From contig CM035233.1 of assembly GCA_020226215.1 (NCBI GenBank), positions 70,546,831 to 70,610,830 on the forward strand: a stretch of DNA of 64,000 nucleotides. The letters are read 5' to 3'. The notes beneath the pieces were generated by a model that was not told where the DNA came from, ran no database searches, and saw nothing but the letters and a program-made list of their open reading frames with translations. Below are positions 23,912-36,900 of this stretch, in pieces; the first letter of the stretch is position 1; every line of letters starts with the position of its first letter. The position numbers and the translations under genes are program-made. The DNA is from Sindora glabra (lineage: Eukaryota; Streptophyta; Magnoliopsida; Fabales; Fabaceae).

Positions 23912-24279
23912 ACGTTCTTCCTTATTAGTAATTTTGGCTAGTTTTTATTTTATCTGTACAATTTGAACTAAAGGTGAATATTAATCTATTATTTCTCATA
24001 TCAATTGGTTACTTATTGAGTTCCCTAGGATTTGCTCTTTTCCCTTTCTTATTTTTTTGGGGAAGCTTTCCTTTTATATAATTAGTTGTTGTTGAATGGA
24101 TTAAAAGTGAATTCACATAAGAACTAAGATGTTGAGGTAAGCATTAAGATAATTATATAAGCATGCATGATAATTTATTTATGACTTTCATAATTTATTT
24201 TGGAAAACTTGTATTCTTTCTGAAGGGAAAGCATGATTACATATAAAATATTGCATTTAGAAATAATTAGGTGATTTAA
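21075..24279. other. Gene-free AT-rich intergenic DNA
   Basis: I see no exon chain or RNA gene. It contains a T-rich run near 22090, an alternating ACACGC/ATATGT tract at about 23129-23172 and a (TA) microsatellite at 23873-23912. Short open frames here have no recognisable content. Confidence 0.6.
23873..23912. repeat. (TA)n / (TATG) microsatellite
   Basis: About 15 uninterrupted TA units are followed by two GTATGTAT-type variants. A likely length-polymorphic site. Confidence 0.95.
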
Positions 24280-25057
24280 GGGTGTTTAGTAAAGAGCTTT
24301 TTAGTTAACTTTTAATTAATTTAATAGTATTTAACTATTTAACCGAGTTAATCAACTAATTTAATTATTCGACAAATAGTTAATTGAATTAGTTAATTGG
24401 CTCTCAATTAGCTAGTTTAAAAAAGTTAGTAAATCTAGCATTTTCAATTAACTTATAAAAATATAAAATTATCCTTAAATAATATACTCATTTTCATTTA
24501 TATCTTTACTAAAAAAAGATCAAATAAATTTATTAAATAATAGTTATTAATTTCTACAAAGTATTTATGAAATATAACAATTTATTTTTAAGAAATATAA
24601 TAAAAAATAAATTACAATAATATATCTCTTAGAAGAAATTTTAATTTGATAAATCATATGATAAATCTAAAATATTATTAAAGTGAAAAATACTTAAATA
24701 AATTATAAAATATACACACGTCCTTATATGTTATTTTGCATATAAATAACTAATAAAATAGTCAATTTTACTAAATATCTTCATTCAAATAGTTAATATT
24801 ATCAACTAGTCAAATTAACTAATACAATAAGTTATTAATTAATACTTAATCAAATCAGTTAACAATTAATTGAATCAACTAATTATCAAATAAAAAGCTA
24901 ATATTATTAGCTGGTTAAATAAGCTAATTACTAAATATTTTCGTTCAAATAATTAATGTTATCAGTTAATCAAATTAACTAATACAATAGATTATTAACT
25001 AACAGTTAATCGAATCAGTTAATAATGAATTGAATTAACTAATTGGCAAACAAAACC
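24280..25057. mobile_element. MITE-like AT-rich unit
   Basis: The left end is GGGTGTTTAGTAAAGAGC; the right end reverse-complemented is GGTTTTGTTTGCCAATTAG, a weak inverted pair. The interior is full of AGTTAATTGAATTAGTTAA-type words in both orientations. The word CCTTATATGTTATTTTGCAT (24722-24741) recurs in related form at 62539 inside a clearer MITE, so both probably belong to one family. Ends are approximate. Confidence 0.45.
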
Positions 25058-26316
25058 AAGGTTGGTAGACTATCACCCATGACTACACCTTATACTAATA
25101 ACGTACCATCAATTGAGTTGCAACATAAATTTTTTAACTCTATCCATTAAACTATAAAATTACACCCATTAGATTTTAAACTTTAACCGTCAAATCTAAG
25201 AATTTTAAATATTAATTCCTTATTGAGCAAGACATTTTCATTTTAAAAATTCATAAAATATGTTCATTATTCTAAATTAAATATGATCAATGTCATAAAT
25301 TTTATCTTAAATTTTTTTGGGTTTTTAATGTATAATTATTTTTTTAACTAGTGTGCCAACATAATGTTAATAAATGTTTGTGAACAAATTATAATTGCCT
25401 CTTTTGAAGTTTGACTTAAATACATTTGCACTTTTCATTATTTTAAAACTATAAACATCCATCCTTTAAAACACTTTCATCGTCGTTGAATGCAACGGCA
25501 TCAGTGTTTTAATTATAGCCTCTTTCTCTAATCTCTCAAGGCTAGATGATAACTTTCCTAATATTTTTATGTAAAATTTTTATAATATAACTATACATAA
25601 TTTTTTTTATTCTTTAAAAGAAGAGAAATATTTATACGTAAGAATGTATGAAGATGGTTTCCCAATCATAATGAACATTTTAGGAAATTGAATATAATTA
25701 CAAGATTAATATCATAATAATACAGTACTTTAGGTAAAGGTATGTAATTTAAAAAAATTAAAAATATTAGATATAATTAGGTCAATTCTAATTCATTATA
25801 ATTTTTTTGATGTCTTCTTAGTTTAATAATGATAATTAAAAAATTACATTTTACTTATATCTGTTTTTATTAATTTTCATTTAATCTACTTATATTTTCA
25901 AGTATTATAATTTATTTACCTATACTTTTTATTATTAATACCTTTTCCATATAATTTTTTTAATTCATTATAGAAAACTCTATAATAGGTTTTAAATGAA
26001 ATTGGGCAAAATTATATGTGGGTAAATATAGTTTTTTTTAATTTATGTGAATTGATGTTAAGAATTTTTAATAAGAACTACAATTTATTAGTTGTGTTTT
26101 CCTTTTTTTTTAATAAGAAACCTTAAATGAGAAAAAAAATCTATTATAATACACGATATTAGTAAAAAAAATAAGTAAAATTCTTGACATATGTAATTAA
26201 TAAAGTTTATATATTTAATTACTAATAATTTTATAAAATATATAATAACATATAATTTATATATATAAGGTTAATATATTTTTTTAGTCCTAATTGAAAA
26301 ATTTGAACATGAATGC

Positions 26317-26347
<31 letters not shown>

Positions 26348-26739
26348 TTTATAATTTACTTTCTTATAATTTCTTTTAAATTAACTTAATTCATTTATTA
26401 TAAAAATATTCTGTTAAAAATTAGGTGAAATTTTTTTATGTGGATAATATATTGACATTAGAAAGTACATAGAAATAAATTATAATATTTAAAAATATAT
26501 GAATTAAATAAAAAATGCAAAATAACTTATGAATAAAGTGTATTTTTCTCACAAAAAATTATATGTAAGTAGAACCGAAAGTTTTACTTTATATTTGATG
26601 CAATAAAAAATATCCTTAGCTAACGTGATTATAATTCTAAAATTTACAATTATTAATATAACCACATATAATAATTTTAAAATTTTTTTCCTCTTTTTTA
26701 TTTTAATTAAATTTTAGAATTTTCATTTTTTCCTCCTAC
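25058..26739. other. Gene-free AT-rich intergenic DNA
   Basis: Nothing coding is visible. It contains a (TA) run at about 26317-26343 and long A/T homopolymers. GC content rises only from about 26740, where the promoter region of the next gene begins. Confidence 0.6.
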
Positions 26740-27055
26740 TTTTCCATGACACCGGTCGTAATGTCAAGCATTGTCCACGTCTTTTTTTTCAGTGACACAT
26801 GCGCGCAGCGACAGAATTGGTGACCACATTATAATTAGATTTCAGATTTCGGATCTCAGAGAGTCAATATTCAATATGGAGAAAGCGCGCGTTTTGACTT
26901 GTTGAATGGCGGACGTCAATCAATATTATAAATATAAATATAAATATGAAATAAAATGTCCTCAGCTAGCACCGCGATGAAGAACCATTGGCATCCATCC
27001 AATAAATAGCGCGCCTTCTCTCTGCTAAAGCAACGGGATAACCTGATCGAAGAAT
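26740..27055 (+). promoter_or_regulatory. Probable promoter and 5' UTR of thiamine pyrophosphokinase
   Basis: GC content rises sharply here against the AT-rich flank. It includes a CCACGTC core (ACGT element, about 26777), GCGCGC words and a TATA-like TATAAATATAAATATAAATA tract near 26925-26948, about 110-130 bp before the start codon at 27056. Assignment rests on position and composition only. Confidence 0.5.
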
Positions 27056-29995
27056 ATGGAATTGATGTCCCATTCTTCAACCTTCCTCTTGCCTCAAATT
27101 CCTCGCGACAACCACCCTTCTTTGACCTACGCTCTTGTCGTTCTTAACCAGCGCCTCCCAAGATTCGCTCCTCTGCTTTGGGATCACGGTAATTCTACTT
27201 GCACCTTCACTCCCTTTCTCTTCCTTTGATTTTAGGTTTTTTTGGGTTCTGTTTCTCCGTAGTTTTCTGGTTTCCTTTCCTTTTGCTTGCTGACTTTGAC
27301 CGTGCGCTCGCGTTTTTGTGTAGTACAGCAAAACTACGAGTGTGCGCTGATGGCGGTGCTAACCGGGTGTATGATGAAATGCCTCTGCTCTTTCCTCAAC
27401 AAGATGCTTCCCATGTTCGGAGCAGGTTTACTTCTTATTCATGCGCTATGCGGTTGTTTTGTTTTTCCTTCAATCATAGTGATCGCTTATTTTCATGTTT
27501 GGCGTTGGATCTTGCTTAATCGTGTCTCAACTCTGGAGAATTCCAGATTTGTGTCAAGTGACGTTGTAGTAACTATTTGAGCATGAATTCAGCTCTGTAA
27601 ATTTAAGCTGCACAAAAAACCGATGCTTGGGATTGATACTTTCATCGATATTTCTTGGGAGCTAGGAAAATTTCTTATTCCACCCTAGTTCTAAGGAATT
27701 GGTCACTACTGAGTTATTATTTGACAAATCAGAAGTTGCCTTATATTTTAGCAACCAACTGACCATAATTAAAAAAAATGAATTAAAAGATAGAGAAGGC
27801 TATAGTACCCAAAATTTCTGCCATAGTGCAAATGAATGGTTACTAACTTACTACTGACTTTTAAACTTCGTTTTTCAAATCTTTTCTAACAACAATTGGG
27901 AATACTGCATGGGAAATAGCTGTAGATGGCTTGAAATGTCCAATCCTATCATTGACTAAATAATAAAATTTAAATATAAAAAAATGAGGAAAGCAAACAG
28001 CATTCCTGTTCCCTCTGGCCACCGAGCCCAACCCACGCCCTTTATCAAAATTATCACTACCTACGGCCACCTAGCTTGGCCATCATCCATCACCGCTGCT
28101 CACCTCCTCCGCCATAACCACTCATTGTCATTACTACAATCCGCCTCCACTCCCACCGTTTCCATAACTACCACCCCCCCCACCCACTACCCACCTTTGT
28201 CAATGTCTATCAAAACCACCCGTCACACCCACCTCCACCTTTCACTTCCCTTCCACCACAATCTCCATTGCTACCATCCACACCCATTATCAACTATCAC
28301 TAACAACTATCAGCAACCATCACCATTACCCTACACTGCTCACTTCCTCCGCCAACCCCACCATCACTCCTAATCATTGTTAGTAGATGAAAATGAAGAC
28401 TATATTTAAAAAATATATCAAATAGATTTAAAAAAAGAAAAAATGCAAATATGAGAATGATAATTATTTTCACAAAATAAAAAATTGAAAGTGAAACTAG
28501 AAAATATATTCACAAGCGAAACGCACCCCTTGTTTTTTGGGTGCCACTGCCTATTAATGTGCGGATTTGGTTGTTGATAATGTGACTTGTTATCTCGATG
28601 CTTCACTTGTAGTTTTTCTTTAGCATAAGCATGATTTGTTTGTGTTAGGTTCAAGCCAGATGTAATCAAAGGTGACATGGATTCAATCCGGGCTGACGTA
28701 CTTGACTTCTATACAAACTTGGTATTGAACACACTCTCTCTCACTCTGTGGTCATGGGTGTTCCTGATTGTGTGCACATGTATGGAGGGAATAAAATTTG
28801 ACTTTCTAGCTAATACCAAGCTGTCATTTGTTTTCTTTCACGTTACTACTATACACGCCATCCTTCATGATGACTATGCCTATGATCTTATGTTAGATAA
28901 CTGTGTTTGCAGGGGACTAAGATAATAGATGAGTCTCATGATCAGGATACCACAGACTTACACAAATGTGTAAAATACGTACTGGACCTCACACCAGATG
29001 GTGATGAATCCACAGTAAGTTGCATATAATGTTAAACTTTTTATTTTCTATTTATCCTTTTATTGGTGAGAGGTGTGAGTGTCAATTGTGTGTGTGTGGG
29101 AGACAATTAACTACGAGCTTAGCTAATATTGCAATTACTGAAAAAACTCAGCCCTGGTTGAGTGTCTTAGTCTTTGTTCTGATATTATTGCATAGTTGCT
29201 TTGTGGGATTAATCTTGGCTTGCACTCTCAGAGGCACTATAATTGGTTTCTGTTCTTGATGTAGTGTCAGCTATGCATTCTTGTAACTGGAGCACTTGGT
29301 GGGCGGTTTGACCATGAGATGGGGAATATCAATGTGCTGTGCCGTTTCTCGGGCACTAGGATTATTCTTATATCTGATGATTGCCTCATCCACCTTCTTC
29401 CAAGGACTCACCATCATAAGATTTATATCCAGTCATCTGTTGAGGGTCCGCATTGTGGGCTTATTCCCATTGGGAAGCCATCTGGAAGTACTACAACTAC
29501 TGGACTGCAATGGGATCTCAGTAAGTATTTCAATGTTGCATGACAGTGTTATATATGCTTTAATAAGGCTCTAATTGATATTGAATAGTGAGGTTCTCTC
29601 TGGAGCTTTCACTTGGGCAATTGCATGTGACATGCTGCGGCGAAATGTAGTTCCTATGTGGTTGATAGTGTATTGCATGAACTGAAATGCGTGTTAACTA
29701 AGCTGGTTGTCACTTGTCAGTGTAGTAGAACCCAGCGCGAACAGAAACAATGGTTTCCCGGGAAACATAGTTGCAATGGATTTGCATTCAATTTCGTTTG
29801 ACTTTTATTCATTTTCTTTGTGTTAATCTCGTTTGTTAGTGGATTCTGGTGTGAAACATTTTGTTGTCTGTTTCAGATGACACGGAGATGGGATTTGGTG
29901 GTTTAGTAAGCACATCGAACATCGTAAAAGGAGAAATGGTGACTGTTCGATCTGATTCAGATCTTCTTTGGACCATCTCTTTCAAGAAGCCTTAG
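27056..29995 (+). CDS. TPK1: Thiamine pyrophosphokinase (thiamin diphosphokinase)
   Basis: It transfers pyrophosphate from ATP to thiamine, giving thiamine pyrophosphate, the active vitamin B1 cofactor; plant TPKs act in the cytosol. Six exons join without a stop: 27056-27188, 27329-27425, 28649-28721, 28913-29014, 29265-29520 and 29877-29995 (TAG), 780 nt or 259 residues, close to the ~265 of Arabidopsis TPK1/TPK2. Visible motifs are YALVVLNQRLPRF near residue 25, CADGGANRVYDE (50-61), GDMDSIRADVLDFY (exon 3), ESHDQDTTDLHKC (108-120, acidic metal/ATP site), TGALGGRFDHEMGN (143-156) and the C-terminal thiamine-binding domain with GPHCGLIPIG and GLQWDLS. The first ATG of the open exon was chosen because it precedes the conserved start. 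No transit peptide is evident. Which paralogue (TPK1 or TPK2) it is cannot be told. Confidence 0.95.
27985..28375. repeat. C/A-rich low-complexity block in TPK intron 2
   Basis: Within a 1223-bp intron, about 390 bases are strongly biased to C and A on the plus strand (words like CCACC, CTACCATCC, CACCCCCCCCACCC) with few G. This is quite unlike the AT-rich surroundings. A 129-codon frame across it is rich in His/Pro/Thr/Ser and is best read as a composition artefact. It may be an inserted repeat; clear ends were not found. Confidence 0.65.
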
Positions 29996-30849
29996 CTCTT
30001 GGACGATGCAGACTTGGCTAACAAGATCCCTAGAACTTCCAAAGGAAGGCTTCCTATTCATTTTGGATTAAATTTTTTAATCTAAATGTGCATTCTGGGA
30101 ACGCGGAAAGGAAACATTAGTTATATTATTATTTATAAAAAATAAAAAAAATTCAAACAACTCTCAGGTTTTGATATCGTAACGGTAAAGATGTTAGATT
30201 CCTTCTGTTATACGTCACAAAAACTAACCAGAAGCCGTAGTATTTGTTGGATGTTATTTTGTCCTGACTCATGTCGTAGAGGACCTTGGATTAGTTATAT
30301 GAATGTTTTTGACTGCGGAATAGAATGTGTGAGCAAGTTTATTTAGTTATAAAGAAAAGTAATTTCACTTACTTTGATCATTCGTCTTAATAAAAAAATT
30401 TCAATTTTCCAAAGTAGACCCTTTCGATTTGTTGACCCTTAAGAAATGCTTAATTCTAATGTACAAAATGTTTATATTTGGTTGGCTTAAAGAAAATATT
30501 TTAGTTCTCTCAATAGAAAAAATAGATCAAGTTCTAGTTGGTGCATAAATCTTCACCGAGTTTCAAACTGACAGCTATTGATATAGGAAAGAAAATTAGT
30601 AAAATTCAAATTAAATACACGCAAATCACATCATTTGTCAGAACTGTGAAATACCCTGATCAATGACATCATATGATTATTAATGTTGCCTCCATTGAGA
30701 TCATATCATTGATTAATGTTACTTTTAGTGGTTATTAATTTTGAGTGTTGTTAGAATTTTTTGTCAATTATATTTTCATCCTTCAATTTGACTAATGTTA
30801 GAAAGGTGGAGCATATCTAATCTAATTTTTATATTAAATTAAAAAAGTA
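29996..30849. other. 3' flank of TPK, no further gene seen
   Basis: The TPK 3' UTR probably ends around 30070-30140, where A/T-rich ATTATTATTTATAAAAAATA sequence occurs. The remainder is AT-rich with no exon chain or RNA gene visible. Confidence 0.5.
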
Positions 30850-31337
30850 ATACTTTGTTTGGCTTGTAATTTTTTTTAATTAATTTTATTTTATTTCAAT
30901 ACAAATGATTTTAATTCATTTACAAGTGAATTCATTTACTTGGAAACTTTATTGAAAATAATAATTTTTTTTCATTTGTAAATTAATTATTTTATTTAAA
31001 ATACATTAAATGTGCATTCTGGGATGAAATTAATTATTTTATTTAAAATACATTAAAAATATAAAATTCAATTAAAAAGTAGGTTTTGATGATATTATGA
31101 TAGATATAATATTAGATAAAGGGTAAAATTTATATATAAAGTATTTTTTTGATAAAATGAAATAAATTCTAATGAAATGCTTGCGATGTTATAATGATAC
31201 AAATACAATTAAAATAAAAATTATAAATAAAATAAAATAGAATAAAATCTTTTTTTATTTAAAGTCAAACACTATTTTTTAAAAAAATTTATTTAAAAAT
31301 GAAATAAAATCTTGATTTTAATCTTGTCAAACAAGGG
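30850..31337. mobile_element. MITE-like unit containing a local duplication
   Basis: The ends ACTTTGTTTGGCTTG (left) and TTGTCAAACAAGG (right; reverse complement CCTTGTTTGACAA) form a short inverted pair around an A/T-rich, noncoding interior with ATTTAAAATGAAATAAA-type words. Target duplications were not resolved. Confidence 0.4.
30980..31057. repeat. Exact 31-bp direct repeat separated by 16 bp
   Basis: Positions 30980-31010 and 31027-31057 are identical over 31 bases. The 18 bases 31007-31024 between and overlapping them (TAAATGTGCATTCTGGGA) also occur exactly at 30083-30100, in the TPK 3' flank about 900 bp away. Confidence 0.9.
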
Positions 31338-33619
31338 GCAAGGGTATCATAATCATCTAAATTTCAATCCAATCATCGAGCTAGTTATTTTATTATTAGA
31401 CTTTACACCAAATCAGTACGGGAAATATTGAAGGGACACCAAAATAATTGAAAAATATTTTATCATCAATTTAATATCAATTTTATAAGTTTTACTTCTT
31501 CTTCTATACATTGCATATCTTTAACGAGTTTAGATTGGTACAAAGTTAAATTCCATTGTAAAATTATTATTAGATGCTATAGATAATAATTTAATTAAAA
31601 TTCAAAAATTCAATTTTTTTCACAAATAAATTTATAAAGTACGATTTTTTTAATTCTTCGTACTTTTCATGCTCTCTTAAATTAATTAATATAGTCATAG
31701 TCATTTTAAATAATGAGTATATTATAAAGAAATAAAGCTAAAATTTCAAGTGAAGATGACTTTTCATGCAAAGTTTAATAGCAGTGACATCAAATTAATA
31801 TTAAATTTATGTTAAAATATCTTTTGATAGTGACTTTGATATTTTCACAATCTTTCAATTACTAATTGATTGTTTATTCATATTTTTAAACATAGTAATA
31901 AGCAATATGAGCAAAAGTTAATCAAGTATCACTTATTTCTAATTTTTTTAAAAAGATATAAAATATGGCTTTTAATTTTTGAGTTACTAAATTTCATTTC
32001 CACCAACTTTAGAAAGTTGAAAATCAAAATCTTAAATGTTATAAAATTTGAAATTAATCAAAATCTTAAATGATAAAAAATTTAAAATTAACATCTATTT
32101 ATCACTTAGTTAACTTTTTAATTAAATTATATATTTTTTATAGAAATTTTAAGTAAAAATCACAACAGAATTATTTGCTGGTTTACAGAATCATTTCGCA
32201 TATAATTTTGTGATTGATTTTCATATATTCAATAAAAGCATACATTTAATTTAATTTTATTAATTATATAATATAAAAATTATGTATAAAAATATGAAGT
32301 AATAAATTAATATATAATAATATTATAATTTTTATTTAAAAATTTGTAAAAATACTTAATTTAATATGATGATTAATTAAATTGATGATAGTTATTAATT
32401 ATAAATTTTTATCTTTTTATATAGTCAAAGATTCTGATTTATAAGTTTTTGAAATTAAAAGGGAGCAAAATTAGTTACATCCAAGTTGAAAGGAGTTTTG
32501 TATTTTATGTTAAATTTCTTACGCCATTCGGAGTCCTGCTCTTGGTATTTTGATAATATTTTTTATGTTGCTCGTTTAAATGTGTTAATAACTATTTTAT
32601 TTCTTAATTTTTTTAATAAAATCATATTTCCTTCATTTTAATGCTTCCCTTAAGATCAATTTTTTAAGGATTGAATTTATTTTATTTTAATAATACAGAT
32701 GAGTTTTATAATTTGAAAATTATATAAAATAATAATTTTAATTCATTTATAAATAATTTTTTTGTTTGAAACATATTAAAAAATACATATAATTCAATTA
32801 TTAAGTAAAAAATGCATGAAATTCAATGATACAATATGCATCGTGAATGAAATCTGAAATCATATTTTAAATATAAAATAAAAATTATTAATTAAATATA
32901 AAATGGTGGAATAGATTTATAAAGTTTAATTTAATAAATATAAAGGATTTAAAACCTAATTTAGGATTTCACTTTGGGTGCATATAATATTTAATTTTTT
33001 TTTAATATAATATATGTTATATATTTTAAGTCAAATAAAATAAATCTTAATAAAATTTTTAAAAAATTTAATGAATTTAAAATTAGTACAAATATAATTA
33101 AAATAAAAAATTTGAATAAAGTGAAATAAAATTTTGCTTTACTTAAATTTAAGCAATATTTAAAAAACAAAATTTATTTAAAAATAAAATAAAATCTAAT
33201 TTTTAATAATTTCAAATGAGTGTAAATTTTTTTCCTGATTTAGAGTTTTTCACTCAAATAAACTTTGTTATCCTTCCTAATTCATGTTCTATTCTTAATT
33301 TTCATGTGTATAAGTTTAATAATTTTGTAGCTACTATTTTGTTTTTATATATAAATTTAATAAATTTATCACTCCTATCCTAAAAAGAGAAATTTATTTC
33401 TAATTTAACCTCTACTTAGTTATGCAGAAAGATAAATGATATTCTTTTTTTTATAGAATATATCTTCAATATAACACAAACTGGGTTTGAGTTTCATCCC
33501 AAAAGAAATTATACTAGTGCACACTTTGAGTCCGCAAGAGTGTTTCTGCCAAATTAAAATTAAAAAGAAAAGAAAAAAGAAGAATATTTCTTGTTCCATC
33601 CACAAGGGAAAAGTTGTTT
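31338..33619. other. Gene-free AT-rich intergenic DNA
   Basis: No exon chain, RNA gene or clear element is visible. Several AAATAAAATAAA-rich stretches (about 32690-33200) resemble the interior of the unit at 30850-31337 and may be diverged relatives. Confidence 0.55.
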
Positions 33620-33792
33620 AATTGGATTTTAATGAATTTAATTTTTTAATTAATTTTAAAATTACATTAAAAAAATGGAAAATCATGACACACTCTGAAA
33701 TTCTCCAAATGGGCATGGCCGGGATTGAATACGGACATTGTATTCGAGGGCTGGGGGTGATTCAGTCGCAACTAGTTCCTTCCCGCTTCTGT

Positions 33793-33800
33793 TTTGGCGG
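33793..33800 (+). promoter_or_regulatory. Candidate E2F site upstream of PMS1
   Basis: TTTGGCGG matches the plant E2F consensus WTTSSCSS and lies 140 bp before the PMS1 start codon. E2F control is known for S-phase and DNA repair genes in plants. One 8-bp match alone is weak, but GC-rich promoter-like sequence surrounds it. Confidence 0.45.
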
Positions 33801-33939
33801 CAAAGTCTGCAATTTTGGCTCCCCTGATACCGCAATCGCAAAGCGCCTACCCTCCTCTATTCTTTCGTCAATCCCTGGAGTGTTTCTCGTTTAAGCCATA
33901 GACCAAATAGTGTTGCTTTTAATCAAGCTGGCTGCTTCA

Positions 33940-36900
33940 ATGCAAGCAGTAATGCCGGCCGACTCTCAAATTATTAAGCCCATAAACAAAGGGGTTGTTC
34001 ATAGAATCTGTGCCGGCCAAGTTATCCTCGACCTTGCTTCTGCAGTTAAGGAACTAGTCGAAAATAGCTTGGATGCTGGCGCGACAAGCGTTGAAATCGT
34101 TTTGAAGGACTATGGCCAAGAATACTTCCAGGTCATCGATAATGGGTCTGGCATTTCCCCAGATAATTTCAAGGTATACTTGTTGGGCTCCCCAATGGGA
34201 GTATTGTCTTAATTATGATCATTTCACAGTTTAGGAGAACATATAGTTGTAAAATGTATAGCTATTTTCGTGATTGTATGAAAATGAACAACTGGGATGT
34301 GATAATCAACAGTGTACAAACTCAGTCTGATAATTGAAGAATAGATCCTTCCTATGTTAATGCGTTTTTCTGCTTAATTTTTGGATTTATCATTTTTTTG
34401 AACAGTGGTTCTTGTCTTGGTTAAAAATTGTTGCAGGTTCTTGCACTTAAGCATCATACCTCAAAATTAGTGGATTTTCCTGATCTACAGTCTCTGGCTA
34501 CATTTGGGTTTAGAGGGGAGGCATTGAGTTCCCTCTGTGCTCTGGGGAATTTGACCGTCGAAACCAGAACAAAAAATGAGCCAGTTGCTACACACTTGAC
34601 TTTTGACCATTCGGGAATACTAGTGGCAGAAAAGAAGACTGCACGTCAAATTGGTACCACTGTCACTGTGAAAAACTTATTCTGCAATTTACCTGTCCGA
34701 AGCAAAGAATTTAGTCGTAACATACGCAAGGAATATGGGAAGTTAGTGTCTCTGATGAATGTGAGTTTTTTTTTCCCTCTCTCTGGTGACAAAGTTGAGT
34801 AATTTTATACTGTGATGCTTTATTATTCTGCAACTTATCAGTAAGAAGCTGCACATCATTTGTGTAAGGGACCTTTATGTTTGTTAATTGTTGATATGAT
34901 TCGTTGTGTTCATCATTCCTTTGTTTCATACAACTTCTTTATGTACTTTCTTCTGGAAATCTTGCTTCCTTTTCCTGTTTCTGATTGTTTGTAAATATTA
35001 TCATCTACTATTGCTTATTTTTCAGGCATATGCTCTTATAGCAAAAGGCGTTCGTTTTGTCTGCTCGAACACAACGGGTAGAAATTCAAGGTCCATTGTA
35101 CTTAAAACACAAGGAAGTAATTCTCTAAAAGATAACATCATAACAGTACTTGGCATGAACATCTTCAGCTGCTTAGAGCCTGTGACATTATGTACATCTG
35201 ATGCTTGTAAAGTTGATGGTTTTCTTTCCAAGTTTGGACAGGGCAGCGGACGCAATTTGGGTGACAGACAATATTTTTTTGTTAACGGTAGACCAGTGGA
35301 TATGCCTAAAGTTAGCAAAATTGTGAATGAGTTATACAAAGGTGCGAACTCTCGGCAATATCCCATTGCAATCTTGAATTTTACAGTTCCTACTAGAGAA
35401 TATGATGTTAATGTGACTCCCAATAAGAGGAAGATATTTTTTTCTGATGAGAATGCTATATTGGATGCCCTGAGGGAAGCCTTACAGCAAATTTATTCCC
35501 TTGATAATGCCTCTTATTCTGTTAACAAGGATGAGAAGCTTGCTGTGGAAGAAGATAGCATTGGGTTGTGTTCTTCTGGGAGATCTCAGATCAAACAATC
35601 CTCCCCAAATAGCAGTATTTCCGAGGAGTGTAAGGACGAGCTTAAAAATGAGAGCAACAATTCTTCTGAAACTGTTGCTGTGGATCTGTGCTCCCATGTT
35701 GAAGAAGGGTTAACCCATAAGAACAGGGAGTTAATGTTCAAGGAGTTCATTCTCAGAGGACACAGCAATGTGAAGGCTGATAATATTAGAAGCGAAAAAA
35801 CAAAATGTGATAGTGCTATGCCTGGTCGAGCTGCTGTTGCCTCTAGAGCAGTTGAGAGCAGGGTTACTTCAAACAAAGAATCATACAATCATTCAAGTGG
35901 TGTTCAGTCAACTCTTAACAAGTTTGTCACTGTAAATAAAAGAAAGTATGAAAACATAAAGACATCCTTAACAGAAGTTCCTGTCCTTAGAAATCATGGT
36001 CTTCATTGTCAACTGGATACTGAAAAAACTGATAGGGATGACTTGATTGCAATATCATTGCATGATAATGAACAAATTGACAAATCTGCTAAGGTGAATG
36101 AGAGCAAGTTTGTTCGGTATGCTAATACTGATGATATCACCCACAAAAGTGAGAAGTCAATTTCTTTTGGAGGTGATTCCGTTGCTGTAGAACCTGAAAT
36201 GATGGTATATTGGCCTGTATTTTAATTTACTTAATCTCTCTCTCCTCCCTTGGTGTGTTTTTTCATCAGCGTAGGTGCTGATTTGCAGGAAATTGATAAA
36301 GTAGTTTCTCCAACTGATGCAGCATGTCCTGCACCATCTCGCAGTAATGATCCCATCAACATGTCAGAGCATGTTTTGGTCTCAGACCCTTCATTGCATT
36401 CATCACCTCTAATGTTAGATTCTCCTAGACCTCCCAGTCAGAAGATATGTTCCAACATGCAATTTTCTTTTCAAGACCTGAAGACAAGGAGAGAGAAAAG
36501 ACTTTCTTTATCACAATCTAGCAATTACAGATGTCTAAGAGTGAATAAGAAAAGGTCTTTATTGCCGTAATTTTTTTTTTTTTGAAATAGAAAAACTATC
36601 CATATGCTCTTTGAACTCAGTTGGTTTCTTACAATTAATTCTAGTTGTTACGCTGCTGCAACCTTGGAGCTTTCAGAACTAGACAATGAAGAGCGGAAAG
36701 AAAGTACTTTAGCTGCAGCAACCACTGAATTGGAAAGACTTTTCAGAAAGGAAGATTTTAGCAGAATGAAGGTTGTTATATGCTTTATGATATCATTTTA
36801 TATTCTTCTAGTACTTCTTCTGAGAGTGCTTGTTGATTGTGGAAAGCTTGGTTTGTCAGTAACACCGATACTTGGTTTTTTCCCTTTTTCTTTTTCCCCA

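Noticed and set aside
27984..28373. 129-codon plus-strand frame in TPK intron 2
   Set aside because: It lies within a well-supported intron and its His/Pro/Thr-rich content follows from the C/A-rich sequence.
33622..33894. 90-codon open frame just before PMS1
   Set aside because: It overlaps the promoter/5' UTR, has no recognisable domain and carries the E2F-like site; best seen as noncoding or at most an upstream frame.
33910..33939. In-frame GTG upstream of the PMS1 ATG, extending the protein by 10 residues
   Set aside because: Plant nuclear genes start at ATG; the ATG at 33940 precedes the conserved N-terminus at normal distance.
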